From: Bin87 sp965217175
GTDB lineage: Bacteria > Chloroflexota > Dehalococcoidia > Lucifugimonadales > UBA3495
Assembly: GCA_965217175.1 (NCBI GenBank)
Contig: OZ244251.1
Coordinates: forward strand, 682,001-746,000
Reading direction: 5' to 3'
DNA: 64,000 nt
This document shows positions 8,596 to 16,817 of this stretch, one piece after another; the stretch's first letter is position 1, and each line of letters opens with the position of its first letter. Under the pieces are notes generated by a model. It ran no database searches and had not been told where the DNA came from. It saw only the letters and a list, made by a program, of their open reading frames with translations. The translations under genes were made by a program, and so were the position numbers.

Positions 8596-9395
8596 TCAGA
8601 GGGCCCCCTGCATCCCCTGCTCGCGCTTCCCGGCGCCCATGCCGGTGTACTGTCCGAAGAGCACCCATCCCAGCCGGACGAGTCCGGCGGCCATGGTTAC
8701 GCCCATAAAGTTGCCCAGCACACCGGCCAGCGAGCCAATGCCAGTCTCGTACATCGCGTACCTGGCGCCGTCGAGGCTTCGGAACGCCACGTCAAAGAAG
8801 GGCACGAACACGCCCAGCAGAGAGCCGGCCATCACCAGGACAACCACGGCTCCAATGGCGACCATCAGCTTGCTGGCGCCGAACGTCTGCTCGACGAACG
8901 ACGAGCCGAAGCCGACCACGGATATGAGCGCTCCGATGGGCAACCCCAGCGCCATTGCGCTGAAGATGAGCTGCACCAGCACACCGGTGCCGGGGGTATT
9001 GAGCGCCGGTGACGGTGGAGACCAGGTGCAGTTCTCACGTAGGCGTCGGTTGTGGTGGTGGCGCCGGCGACGACGGTAATTTCGGTCCCCCGCGGCGTGA
9101 CGTAGGTGCCGGCCGCGTTGTCGGCGATTGTGCCCACCTTGCACTCGCTGACTTCACCCGAAGCCCCCTCAGTGATGTCCACATGGTCTCCCCAGACGGC
9201 GTCGACGTCATCGGCGCTGGTGACCGTGGCGCTCTTCGCGAGAATGCGGTCCACACGTTCCGAACTGACAACGCCCGAATCCAACGTCTGAAGGAAGATG
9301 GAGTTGATGCCGCCGCCAACCATGGCGAACACGCTGAACAGCAGGATCAGTCCAAGCGCGCGGCCCAGGGGCCCGACGATTAAATTCTGCAACAT
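8596..9395 (-). pseudogene. Frameshifted polytopic membrane protein with exported domain
   Basis: The first frame starts at 9395 (MLQNLIVGPLGRALGLILLF). It has one helix and then a polar domain (about residues 30-120) that breaks off near 9037. The continuation is in another frame: an ENCTWSPP segment, then four or five hydrophobic helices to the stop at 8596. One missing base at about 9036-9038 would restore a protein of roughly 266 residues. A long outside loop between helices and a cluster of C-terminal helices is reminiscent of VirB6/TrbL-like channel proteins, but no specific motif supports this. Confidence 0.65.
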
Positions 9396-9425
9396 ATTTG
9401 CTACTCCTTTTGCCTGTGAGTGCTG

Positions 9426-9665
9426 CTACCGGCCGCTGATGTGAATTGCGACCGGCGACGCCAGCGCGATTACCGCCAGCGTGTTGCCGATGATCAGTGC
9501 GGCCGGAATAATGTTGGCCGCGGGTAGATAACTGGGTTGCGTCGCGGTGACCCAGGTCACCAGGTCGCCGTGCCATCCGGAGACGGCCGGCACGATGAGG
9601 GCCATCAGGACCGCCGCGATCGCCAATACGAAGAGGCCGACTATCCCCGCGTTGGGAGACATCAC
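9426..9665 (-). CDS. 79-residue two-helix membrane protein
   Basis: A short protein with hydrophobic segments at about residues 8-28 and 50-74, separated by a polar loop with two tryptophans. Its ATG overlaps the stop of the upstream gene by 4 bp, implying coupled translation. The size and topology fit pilin-like (VirB2/TrbC) or phage coat proteins. It lacks a recognisable signature, so this is only a suggestion. Confidence 0.7.
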   Translation of the reverse strand: MMSPNAGIVGLFVLAIAAVLMALIVPAVSGWHGDLVTWVTATQPSYLPAANIIPAALIIGNTLAVIALASPVAIHISGR

Positions 9666-10483
9666 GCGCCTCCGGCGAAGATGATGATGGCCAACCCGAT
9701 CACGTACTCGACCCCGCCGGCCAGCCAGGCCCAGATGTCATCGAGGTTGCGCTTCTCAGGCAGGCCCAGGGCGTCGAACTTTGCGCCGTTCTTCTGCAGA
9801 TCCCGCGACCACTGGCGCGTGGCCACCGCGCCGTTGTCGTCCAGTACGTGGGCGTCCCGGGGCAGGTCCCAGTAGTCGTCCACATCCATGATGTCGCCGA
9901 TACGCGTCCCCTCCGGAAGCATCAGAACTCCCACGGCATTGGGATCCAAATAGCCACTGCGGCCGTCATTGCCACGCCATATCTCCGGTCGGTAATAGAA
10001 CGCCAGGCGCGGTAACCACACCGTCTGGATCGCGGTGGCTTGGGAGGCATCGGTGAAGTCCAGCCGCTCCACCACGTAGACCTTGAAAAAGGCCTCCCGG
10101 TAGGCTCCGGCGATCATACGCTCGGTCCAGATGGCCATCGCCATCATCACCTCCACCAGAGCGTCGACCCAATAGGGAGTCCAGGGATTGACCACCATAG
10201 CTGTGGTCACGCCTCCGGCCAGGAGGAGCATCCAGAGTATGGTCTTGCCGTGGAGCGCCGCACCGGAGAGTCCTCCCACTGCGTCCACGAAACGGTTCCG
10301 ATGGCGCAGAACCTCGCGCATGTGAAAGTAAGCCCGCCGCGGCTGCAGCAGGTTCACGTCGTGATCCGCCCTGGCCTCGGCAACCTGCTCCTTGAGCCAA
10401 TGGTTATCCCGCCGCTCTGGGTTCGCCGGGACCGTGTTGAGAGCTTTACCTGGCCGCAGTAGCGGCTTCACCAACAGAGACAT
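9662..10483 (-). CDS. Membrane protein, unknown family
   Basis: 273 residues. A basic soluble N-terminus (about 75 residues) precedes a helical hairpin (about 82-128), then a soluble region with many aromatic and charged residues (about 130-245) and a final helix (about 252-270). It overlaps the preceding gene by 38 bp. No family is recognised. The arrangement suggests a peripheral or integral part of an envelope complex. Confidence 0.75.
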   Translation of the reverse strand: MSLLVKPLLRPGKALNTVPANPERRDNHWLKEQVAEARADHDVNLLQPRRAYFHMREVLRHRNRFVDAVGGLSGAALHGKTILWMLLLAGGVTTAMVVNPWTPYWVDALVEVMMAMAIWTERMIAGAYREAFFKVYVVERLDFTDASQATAIQTVWLPRLAFYYRPEIWRGNDGRSGYLDPNAVGVLMLPEGTRIGDIMDVDDYWDLPRDAHVLDDNGAVATRQWSRDLQKNGAKFDALGLPEKRNLDDIWAWLAGGVEYVIGLAIIIFAGGA

Positions 10484-10883
10484 CTCCGGTCACTCCTACG
10501 TAGATGAGGCACGCGAATACGAAAACCATGCCGCCGACTATCCACGCGGCCTTCAGCCGGTTGTCGGCCAGCAGGTTGCGGCTGTGCTCGGCGACCTGGG
10601 CTCCGCCCTTCCAGATCTGGAAGGCGTCGCGAAAGACAAAACGTGCGTCGTGGGACGGGTCCACCGCGGATCCCGACTCGAATACCACCTTGGAACGCGG
10701 AACCCCAGCCCGCATCGGCTCCAGGTGGATTAACGTCTGCGTCGGCGCCCGGCGGCGCAGCGCCAGTCCCTTGTCAAAAGCATCTGAGACGATCAGACCC
10801 TCGACCTTCTCGGCGCCGGTATCCTGGAGAATGTCGTCATCGTCCCTGAATATCAGCAGGGTCTCTTTACCCTTCCGCCTCAT
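10446..10883 (-). CDS. Tail-anchored small protein, unknown
   Basis: 145 residues with a mostly soluble N-terminal part and a single hydrophobic segment at about residues 113-132. The N-terminus is basic (MRRKGKETLLIF) and is followed by a DDDD patch. It starts 2 bp after the stop of the upstream gene and overlaps the next gene by 38 bp. No family is recognised. Confidence 0.7.
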   Translation of the reverse strand: MRRKGKETLLIFRDDDDILQDTGAEKVEGLIVSDAFDKGLALRRRAPTQTLIHLEPMRAGVPRSKVVFESGSAVDPSHDARFVFRDAFQIWKGGAQVAEHSRNLLADNRLKAAWIVGGMVFVFACLIYVGVTGDVSVGEAATAAR

Positions 10884-10885
10884 GG

Positions 10886-11908
10886 TTACTCCTGGTTTCC
10901 ATTCGGATTGAACTGGTTGACGTTGACCGGGTTCGGATCATCCTTGCGTGAGCCGAAATTGAGCCAGCTGCTCTTCTTCTCCTCGTCGGTGGGGAACGGG
11001 ATCATGGCGGCGTTCAAACCGAGGACGAGCTGGCGATGCTCCTTGCCGCTGGACATCGAAATCTGGCCCATGCCGTAAACCAGCTGGTACGGCCAGGGCA
11101 TTTCCTGGACGATGTCCTCGACCTCGAACGTGCCCAGTGCAATGCGCTTTTTCACGTCCGTGTAATCTCGCACCCCAACGCCCCGGGCGTCGTCCATTGC
11201 GCTTTCCCGCTGGATCCCGAACTGGCGTACGCGGCACTGGAAATAGCCGTAGGCGTAGGGATCGAGCTGTCCGGCGGCGAACTCGGCGCGGAGTTGGCCC
11301 CTGGTCGCGATCTTGTAGGGCTGCCGGTACTGCTCGACAGCATCGAGGCCCAGTTTCAGACGCTGGATCTCCACCTGCAGCTTGAAGGCGGCGTGGGTGT
11401 TCCACGTCTTTAACAACGCGTCCGCTTCGTCCATGGCCTCGCGGGTAGCCGCGTTCTTCCGTCCGCCCAGCATCTTGATCCACCGCTGGGCCCGCTCCTC
11501 CTCCCGATCGAACCGGCCGTCCCGGTCGGCGCAGGGCGCCATCCACTCCATGCGGAACAATTCCAGCATCCCCTCTGCCACCACCGCCTGTTCCGGCGTC
11601 AGGTTCACGTTCCGGATCCAGCCGTACACCTTTCGGGTGGCCGCGACCTCCCGGGCTACGATGGCGCTGTACCCGTACTTCTGCCCGGGGTCAATGTCGC
11701 CGTCGCCGCCACCAATGCGGATGGCGCCGGAATCCAGGGGATCCAGTCTGGGCCGCGAGGCGAGGTCCTCAATTTCTCGCATCGAGGCGATCTCATCGTC
11801 GTACTCGGTGGGCCCGTGGCCACCTTTCATTGGCGGCGCGCTGGGATTTCCACCGTTGACCGCAGCCGTGATGCGTTCCGTAAGGCGTTGGTGGTTGTCC
11901 GTGACCAT
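10886..11908 (-). CDS. Soluble protein following the ATPase, unknown family
   Basis: 340 residues, hydrophilic and without membrane segments. The N-terminus is Gly/Pro-rich and the centre helical with many charged residues (about 110-220). The C-terminus is Asn-rich (VNVNQFNPNGNQE). The start codon shares its A with the stop of the ATPase gene (a one-base overlap), so the two are tightly coupled and may act together. No family is recognised. An adaptor, connector or regulatory subunit of the ATPase is a reasonable guess from position alone. Confidence 0.7.
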   Translation of the reverse strand: MVTDNHQRLTERITAAVNGGNPSAPPMKGGHGPTEYDDEIASMREIEDLASRPRLDPLDSGAIRIGGGDGDIDPGQKYGYSAIVAREVAATRKVYGWIRNVNLTPEQAVVAEGMLELFRMEWMAPCADRDGRFDREEERAQRWIKMLGGRKNAATREAMDEADALLKTWNTHAAFKLQVEIQRLKLGLDAVEQYRQPYKIATRGQLRAEFAAGQLDPYAYGYFQCRVRQFGIQRESAMDDARGVGVRDYTDVKKRIALGTFEVEDIVQEMPWPYQLVYGMGQISMSSGKEHRQLVLGLNAAMIPFPTDEEKKSSWLNFGSRKDDPNPVNVNQFNPNGNQE

Positions 11909-13110
11909 CAGGCGGCCTCCTCGGTCAGGTATTCGCGAATGCCGTCACGGATATGCTCCATGGAATAGCCCTTGCGCTGTTTGTTCTCGATGCCGCGGAA
12001 GAGTTTTTTGACGATCTGACCCACGGTATTGGTCGGGAGGTTGGTGGCGGCGGCAATCTCTCCAGCCTGGATGTAAGCGGGAGGCTCCTCACCCAGCACG
12101 TGGTATTCATCCAGCGAATCCAGGTAATCCAAAACGAGCACTTCGCGGTCGTTAAACCCGTCGCCGGCGTCATTCCCCGAAGATCCGCCGTCACGTTGCT
12201 CCCGGATCTGCGCCTTGATTTTGTTCCGGTCGGCCAGTAGGGCCTGTCCAACGTCCAGCGGCGCGAAACTGTCAGTGAGGAGGAACGCCTGGCGCACTCC
12301 CTCGCCGGAGGCCATGTCCGTCCGCTCCGGTTTGCCCCAGCCCTTGATATCGGATGGACCGTCGATGATGTCGCCCTGGCGGTACGGAAAGTCTTTCCAC
12401 TGCTCCCAGGCGACGACGAAGTTCGAGGGGTCATTACAGGGTTCGATCACGTCTCCCCACATGTCCACTCCCTCCGTCTCGATCTCGGGAGTGAAGGGTC
12501 GCCAGACCTCGCTGCACATCTCCCGAATCTGACGGGCGATGTAACGGTCCTGGGCCGACATGATCAGGGTCCGGCAGTTCCGCTTGCGGTTGTTGTTGCC
12601 CAACACCGCGAATGTCGGTACCGCGACCGAAGAAGCCAGGCGGGACGCCAAAGTGGCGGCCGCCTCGTCAATGGCCAGATACGCGCAGGAGGGCAGCCGG
12701 CCCAGGCTGGTGAAGATTTCCTCGTCCTCCAGGCGCCAGCCGAACAGGTTGCCGGCGTTGCCGAAGAAGGGATGCCCGAACTGGAAGCCCTTGACGTAGC
12801 CGTGCCAGTCACCCAGCACGGTCTTTTTGGCCCCGAGGTCGCCGATGATCATCGCCTGGGCGAAGGGAAACCCGCGGTGAAAGTTGCGCCGCCGTTTGCG
12901 CGCGTACTCATACCGCTCCCAGGAATCGTAATGGGCCTGGAGTCGCATTTCGTAGGTGAACCAGTCGCGGGGGTCGCCGCACGACAGGGCCACGTCCTCG
13001 GGGGTGACGCGCCGCCCTGGCCACTCGTCCTCCGGCGGATCCCCGCGACCGAAAACGACTTGTGGCGGCGTCAATGGAAGATCGTAGGTTTGTGCTATTA
13101 CTGGGGCCAT
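11908..13110 (-). CDS. P-loop ATPase (Zot / packaging-ATPase-like) with degenerate Walker A
   Basis: 400 residues from the ATG at 13110, chosen because GGAG lies 7 nt upstream. Residues ~80-230 look like an additional-strand P-loop ATPase: a Walker A-like GDLGAKKT (90-97), a Walker B-like YLAIDE (144-149), and downstream NCRTLIMSAQ followed by IARQIRE, which resembles the sensor and arginine region of Zot/HerA-FtsK-type ATPases. The GK dipeptide of a normal P-loop is KK here. The C-terminal ~90 residues look like a winged-helix domain (EIAAATNLPTNTVGQIVKKLF). It is the first gene of the operon. It probably drives DNA or protein translocation for the element. This is homology by motif, not certain. 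Confidence 0.65.
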   Translation of the reverse strand: MAPVIAQTYDLPLTPPQVVFGRGDPPEDEWPGRRVTPEDVALSCGDPRDWFTYEMRLQAHYDSWERYEYARKRRRNFHRGFPFAQAMIIGDLGAKKTVLGDWHGYVKGFQFGHPFFGNAGNLFGWRLEDEEIFTSLGRLPSCAYLAIDEAAATLASRLASSVAVPTFAVLGNNNRKRNCRTLIMSAQDRYIARQIREMCSEVWRPFTPEIETEGVDMWGDVIEPCNDPSNFVVAWEQWKDFPYRQGDIIDGPSDIKGWGKPERTDMASGEGVRQAFLLTDSFAPLDVGQALLADRNKIKAQIREQRDGGSSGNDAGDGFNDREVLVLDYLDSLDEYHVLGEEPPAYIQAGEIAAATNLPTNTVGQIVKKLFRGIENKQRKGYSMEHIRDGIREYLTEEAA

Positions 13111-13304
13111 CCCACTTCTCCGATGGATGCATTTCCTCAAAAAATAGCGGGTGTTGTAACGGTTGTGTTACGCGTGCGTGGGGTGCGTGGGGTGCGTGCG
13201 TGAGGTGCGTGCGCGCGCGCACGCACGCGGTTGACGGTCTGGCCGGGGCGGGGTTAAGGTTGGGAGAACCGACGCATCCGATAATCCAACGAAAGAGGAG
13301 CATC
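13111..13304. promoter_or_regulatory. Control region with GTGCGTGGG repeats and 22-bp perfect palindrome
   Basis: This region separates the minus-strand operon from a plus-strand gene. It holds tandem GTGCGTG-type repeats (about 13170-13204) that lead into a perfect palindrome at 13205-13226 (half-site GTGCGTGCGCG). Alternating purine-pyrimidine tracts such as this can extrude or form Z-DNA. Just after it, TTGACG at about 13230 and a weak TTAAGG lie 17 bp apart and could be a plus-strand promoter. A replication or transfer origin, or an operator, is possible. Confidence 0.5.
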
Positions 13305-13455
13305 ATGGATAAACCGAACGTCGATAGCACTATCGATGCCCTAGCGTCGCTGGTCAAAGACGGCCATACCCCGGCGCACGATTTCTCCCTCAATGAGTTA
13401 GAAGGGATTTTGGCCTTTAAACTCGGGGTGGACGTGTTGTCCCGCGTCAACTATA
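13305..13455 (+). pseudogene. Small divergent gene truncated by IS debris
   Basis: Starts with an ATG 4 nt after a strong GAAAGAGGAG ribosome-binding site. It encodes about 50 acceptable residues (MDKPNVDSTIDALASLVKDG, then an ELEGILAFKLGVDVL segment) before running into IstB-derived sequence in the wrong orientation. The N-terminal part looks like a small soluble helical protein, perhaps the element's regulator. The 3' end is missing from the window. Confidence 0.55.
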
Positions 13456-13473
13456 TTTGCCGGTTGGCGTCAA

Positions 13474-13985
13474 TCAGTTTTGCCGGTTCACCTCCTTGGC
13501 CTGGCCCCGTTGCTGGGCAGCATTGGTCCGGTAGCTGGGGACGTCAAACTCCAGGATGACGGAGTGATGCACCACCCGGTCGATGGCGGCGGCGGTGGCC
13601 ATGGGGTTGGCGAAGATGCGCTCCCACTGGGGGGAGACCAGGTTGGACGTTATCCCCAGGAATCTCCGTTCGTAGCGTTCGGCGATGGAGGTGAAGATGA
13701 CCTCGGACTCCTCGGCGCCCTGGGGCAGGTAGCCCAGGTCGTCCAGGAGGAGGAAGTCGAAGTTGTCCAGCTTGCGCAGCCGGCGGGGCAGGTCCAGGTC
13801 GCGCTTGACGGCCAGCAGTTCCCATGCCTACGCAGGGGCAGGCTCTGTACCAGGCGGTAGGCCAGGGCGAAGAGGATGGAGCGGCCGCCTTCCACCAGGC
13901 GGTGGCCCGAGGCGCACAGGGCGTGGGTCTTGCCGGTACCGGGCAGCCCGAAGGCGAGCACGTTGACGCCGCGCTCTACGATGCT
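13474..13985 (-). pseudogene. istB: IstB (IS21 helper ATPase) remnant
   Basis: Contains the P-loop GLPGTGKT and a GVNVLAFG strand. After a frameshift near 13828 it continues with the Walker B LLLDDLGYLPQ, an IfTSIAERYERR-type segment, ITSNLVSPQWERIF and a C-terminal RVVHHSVILEF. These are classic IstB features. The first ~40 residues of IstB are missing and replaced by the start of an unrelated transposase. No IstA is present. Dead helper gene of an IS21-family element. Confidence 0.85.
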
Positions 13986-14181
13986 GCCCTGGGCCAGGAT
14001 CGCGCCCACCATTAGGAGTTGGGCCTTCCGCCAGGTCGGGTTGGTGAACAGCGTTGCGAAGGGAGCGAGTATCGGTACAATGGCATCGGGCAGGGTGAGC
14101 ATGGTCGGGCCTTTAGTGGAATTTGGGTCAGGCCAGCTTACCCTGTCTTTATACTTTTTCTAAATTTTGCGCAAAATCCAG
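13986..14181 (-). mobile_element. Relic of the IS701-like element's right end
   Basis: Encodes MLTLPDAIVPILAPFATLF and about 20 further residues that match the N-terminus of the two full-length transposases in this window. It also retains the outside terminal region with a diverged inverted repeat ending in CCAG. It is an older, diverged relative of those elements (several substitutions). The rest was replaced by IstB sequence. Confidence 0.8.
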
Positions 14182-14187
14182 CAAAGC

Positions 14188-14448
14188 TCTCTCTCTCCCA
14201 GGGACCGGATGCGCCGCAAGTTGCAGACCAAACGAGGTCGCAAGAGGTACGCGCTGCGCATGGCGACGGTGGAGCCGGTGTTCGGACAGATCAAGCAGGG
14301 TAGAGGATTCCGGGAGTTCCTGCTGCGGGGATTGGAGAAGGTGCAGGGCGAATGGTCCCTGATCTGCACCGGCCACAACTTGCTGAAGCTGTTCCGCCAC
14401 TGCTGCCCGTTGGCCAATCCCACACCGCCAAGCCCGCTGACCGTGTGA
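14188..14448 (+). pseudogene. C-terminal fragment of an IS1182-type DDE transposase
   Basis: About 85 residues with the typical end of IS1182/IS5-group transposases: RMRRKLQTKRGRKRYALR, TVEPVFGQIKQGRGFREF (with the catalytic Glu context) and HNLLKLFR. The N-terminal catalytic portion is missing, so it is inactive. Confidence 0.8.
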
Positions 14449-14514
14449 ACCATGCCCACCACATGGCCTCATCAGTAGCCACCGCCAATCCTCAGACGGG
14501 CTGCTAGGCGGAGG

Positions 14515-14740
14515 TTCAGGCCGGGCTTGGTCAGGTAGGCGCGCACCGCGTCTCCGCGATGGGCTGGCGAATTGTCCCAGATCACGATCAGCGGTTAAGT
14601 GTGCCGCTCTCGCAGCTGACCCAGGAAAGCAGCCGAGGTAACAGAGTTGCTGTTGCCCTCCAGTTCCATCACCTCCACCTCCCCAGTCTCCAGGCACACC
14701 GCCGAGTAGTAGCTGACCTTCTCACCCCCGGCGGGGGCTG
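14515..14740 (-). pseudogene. IS630-type DDE domain fragment with in-frame stop
   Basis: Reverse-strand reading gives VSYYSAVCLETGEVEVMELE, an AAFLGQLRERHT segment, a TAA stop, and then LIVIWDNSPAHRGDAVRAYL. The last carries the invariant D-N-x-x-x-H of IS630 transposases. Both ends are missing. Confidence 0.75.
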
Positions 14741-15151
14741 GTGGAGCCCAACAGAGCTAGTTCGCCCAAAGTGCCCTCAGAGGCCCGATTTATGGTGTTT
14801 CTGGCCGGTCTGTGGGTCGAAGTGGTGCCGGTTTTCGAGGCACTGTCTGCCGGTGCCGGAAGCTGGTCGATGTCCCTCTCGTCTGGTGTTCGAGCGATTT
14901 CGCGCCGGTTTTCCGATAATGGCCTGAAGCGACGTACGTTGTGCCGACGCCCTTGGCACAGGAGCGAAAGAGGATTGACAAGCAACGAAGACCGGCAATA
15001 AGCTCCAACTACCCTGTTCGGAACCTGCTGGTGGGCCGATATGGAGAATGCCGGTTTATAATCGGAAAAATCCCAGAACGTCCTATCCTCAGCGGAATCA
15101 GTTAAAACTAGGAAATCCTGGGTTAGAAGACGAAGCGTTTAAGGAGGACCC
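14741..15151. other. Intergenic stretch, no supported gene
   Basis: I see no convincing coding sequence here. Frames on both strands have poor composition and no start signal. It probably contains IS debris on the left and the promoter of the oxidoreductase on the right. AAGGAGG sits 8 nt before the next start codon. Confidence 0.5.
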
Positions 15152-16726
15152 ATGAAATATGACGTTGTTATCGTCGGTGGGGGAGCGGCTGGATCGGTGT
15201 TGGCCAGCAGATTGGCTGAAAACGCGAATACCTCCGTTCTGTTGCTGGAAGCCGGGCCAGATTACCCTGATCCAGACTATCTTCCGGACGAGATAAAGTT
15301 CGGCCACACAAGTTTCGCAGAATCCCCAGACTCGGAGCATAACTGGGCCCTGCGGGGAACGATCACCGAGGAGCAAGGCGAGATCCACGTAGCGCAGGGC
15401 AAGGTGATCGGAGGAGGGTCGTCCATCAACGGTCAGGCAATGCAAAGGGGGTTACCTGAGGATTTCGACTCCTGGTCTGCTATGGGCAACGATGAATGGT
15501 CTTATGACAAGGTACTGCCTTACTTTAGAAAGTCTGAGCACGATCTCGACATTCGGGATGATTTTCATGGAGCCGACGGACCGATGCCAGTAAGGCGTCG
15601 TCAATCCGGGCCCTGGGCAGACATCCAAAAGGCCTTCCAAGCAGCCTGTTTGGAAGCAGGTTATGGGACAGTCGAGGATACCAATGGCCCGAACCCCGCG
15701 GGCGTTGGCGTGTGGCCCTCGAACAACCTGGACGGCTGGAGGATGAGCGCTGCTATCACTCACCTGAATCCCATGCGCCACCGTCTTAACCTTACGGTGA
15801 GGGGAGGGGTTTTCGTCAGGAAGGTATTGATCGAGGATCTAAAAGCCGTCGGTGTGGAAGTGGAAAGCGGAGGCGAGATTTTCAACGTTGAAGCAGACCG
15901 GGTTGTGTTGAGCGCTGGGGCTATCAAGTCGCCTCACCTGCTGATGCTATCGGGAATCGGCCCCAAAGACCAACTTCAACAATTTGGGATACCTCTCGTT
16001 CATGAGCTTCCCGGAGTGGGGCAGAACCTGTTTAACCACCTGAGCGCCCAGATTACCTTCAAAGTCAAAGACGGAATGACCCTGACGTCTGATGCCGACG
16101 CGGCACGCTTTTGTTTGCACTACACCTCCCACGGGTCCAGCGAAGTCAATGATATGTTGCTGAGGACCACCCCGATGGTTGACGAACGGCCGGAGCGCGT
16201 CCCCGGTTTGCGGACCAAGTTCCTCAACGATGATGTTCCTCCGGACCGGGCGGCGCGAATCTCGTGCACGCTCGGACTACCCGACGGCGCAGGATACGTC
16301 AGGCTTGCGTCTGCCGATCCCTCAGTGCAGCCAGAGTTCAACTACCGCTATCTTCAGCATCCAAACGACATTCGTCGGGTGAGGGAAGGCGTGCGGATGG
16401 CGATCGGATTCCTTGAATCCGATGCGTATAATGACGTGGCCGATTACCGGCTCCACCCAACGGATGACATTCTGGCCGACGACGACGCTTTGAACGTCTA
16501 TATACGCCAAACCGTGGGAACAGCCAGGCATGTGTCCGGCACATGCAAGATGGGCCCGGATTCAGACCCAATGGCGGTTGTGGATCAATACTGCAGCGTC
16601 AAGGGTGTAAAGGGGTTGTCGGTGGTCGATGCGTCGGTGATGCCGCGGGTTACAAGGTCAGGTGGTAGCCATGCAACGGTTGTCATGATAGGGGAACGTG
16701 CCGTCGAATGGATTGCGTCGGCTTAA
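15152..16726 (+). CDS. GMC-family FAD-dependent oxidoreductase (choline dehydrogenase-like)
   Basis: 524 residues, normal for the family. The N-terminal FAD motif is VVIVGGGAAGSVLASRLAE (residues 5-23) with LLLEAG closing the Rossmann unit. The GMC signature GKVIGGGSSING is near residues 85-96. The C-terminal active-site region has HVSGTCKMG (catalytic His) and GGSHATVVMIGE, where the second catalytic position is His. It oxidises alcohols with FAD, and the real substrate is unknown. An AAGGAGG ribosome-binding site supports the start. It lies upstream of the IS-bracketed cassette with betaine-type methyltransferases, so a link to choline or betaine metabolism is conceivable but not shown. Confidence 0.9.
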   Translation: MKYDVVIVGGGAAGSVLASRLAENANTSVLLLEAGPDYPDPDYLPDEIKFGHTSFAESPDSEHNWALRGTITEEQGEIHVAQGKVIGGGSSINGQAMQRGLPEDFDSWSAMGNDEWSYDKVLPYFRKSEHDLDIRDDFHGADGPMPVRRRQSGPWADIQKAFQAACLEAGYGTVEDTNGPNPAGVGVWPSNNLDGWRMSAAITHLNPMRHRLNLTVRGGVFVRKVLIEDLKAVGVEVESGGEIFNVEADRVVLSAGAIKSPHLLMLSGIGPKDQLQQFGIPLVHELPGVGQNLFNHLSAQITFKVKDGMTLTSDADAARFCLHYTSHGSSEVNDMLLRTTPMVDERPERVPGLRTKFLNDDVPPDRAARISCTLGLPDGAGYVRLASADPSVQPEFNYRYLQHPNDIRRVREGVRMAIGFLESDAYNDVADYRLHPTDDILADDDALNVYIRQTVGTARHVSGTCKMGPDSDPMAVVDQYCSVKGVKGLSVVDASVMPRVTRSGGSHATVVMIGERAVEWIASA

Positions 16727-16817
16727 CCCCGCCTTACCGCTGTCTGAAATCTATGGTCTAAGACGGAGGGTTCGTAACGACTGCTTCATCATGTTAAGGT
16801 TGCCCGCCGCTTCTCAA

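Noticed and set aside
5890..9040. Programmed ribosomal frameshifting at the three breaks
   Set aside because: None of the sites shows a convincing X-XXY-YYZ slippery heptamer plus downstream structure, and one needs a base removed in a homopolymer. Mutation or error is simpler.
14722..15008. Possible small genes upstream of the GMC oxidoreductase
   Set aside because: All frames have unnatural composition and mutual overlap on both strands, without ribosome-binding sites.
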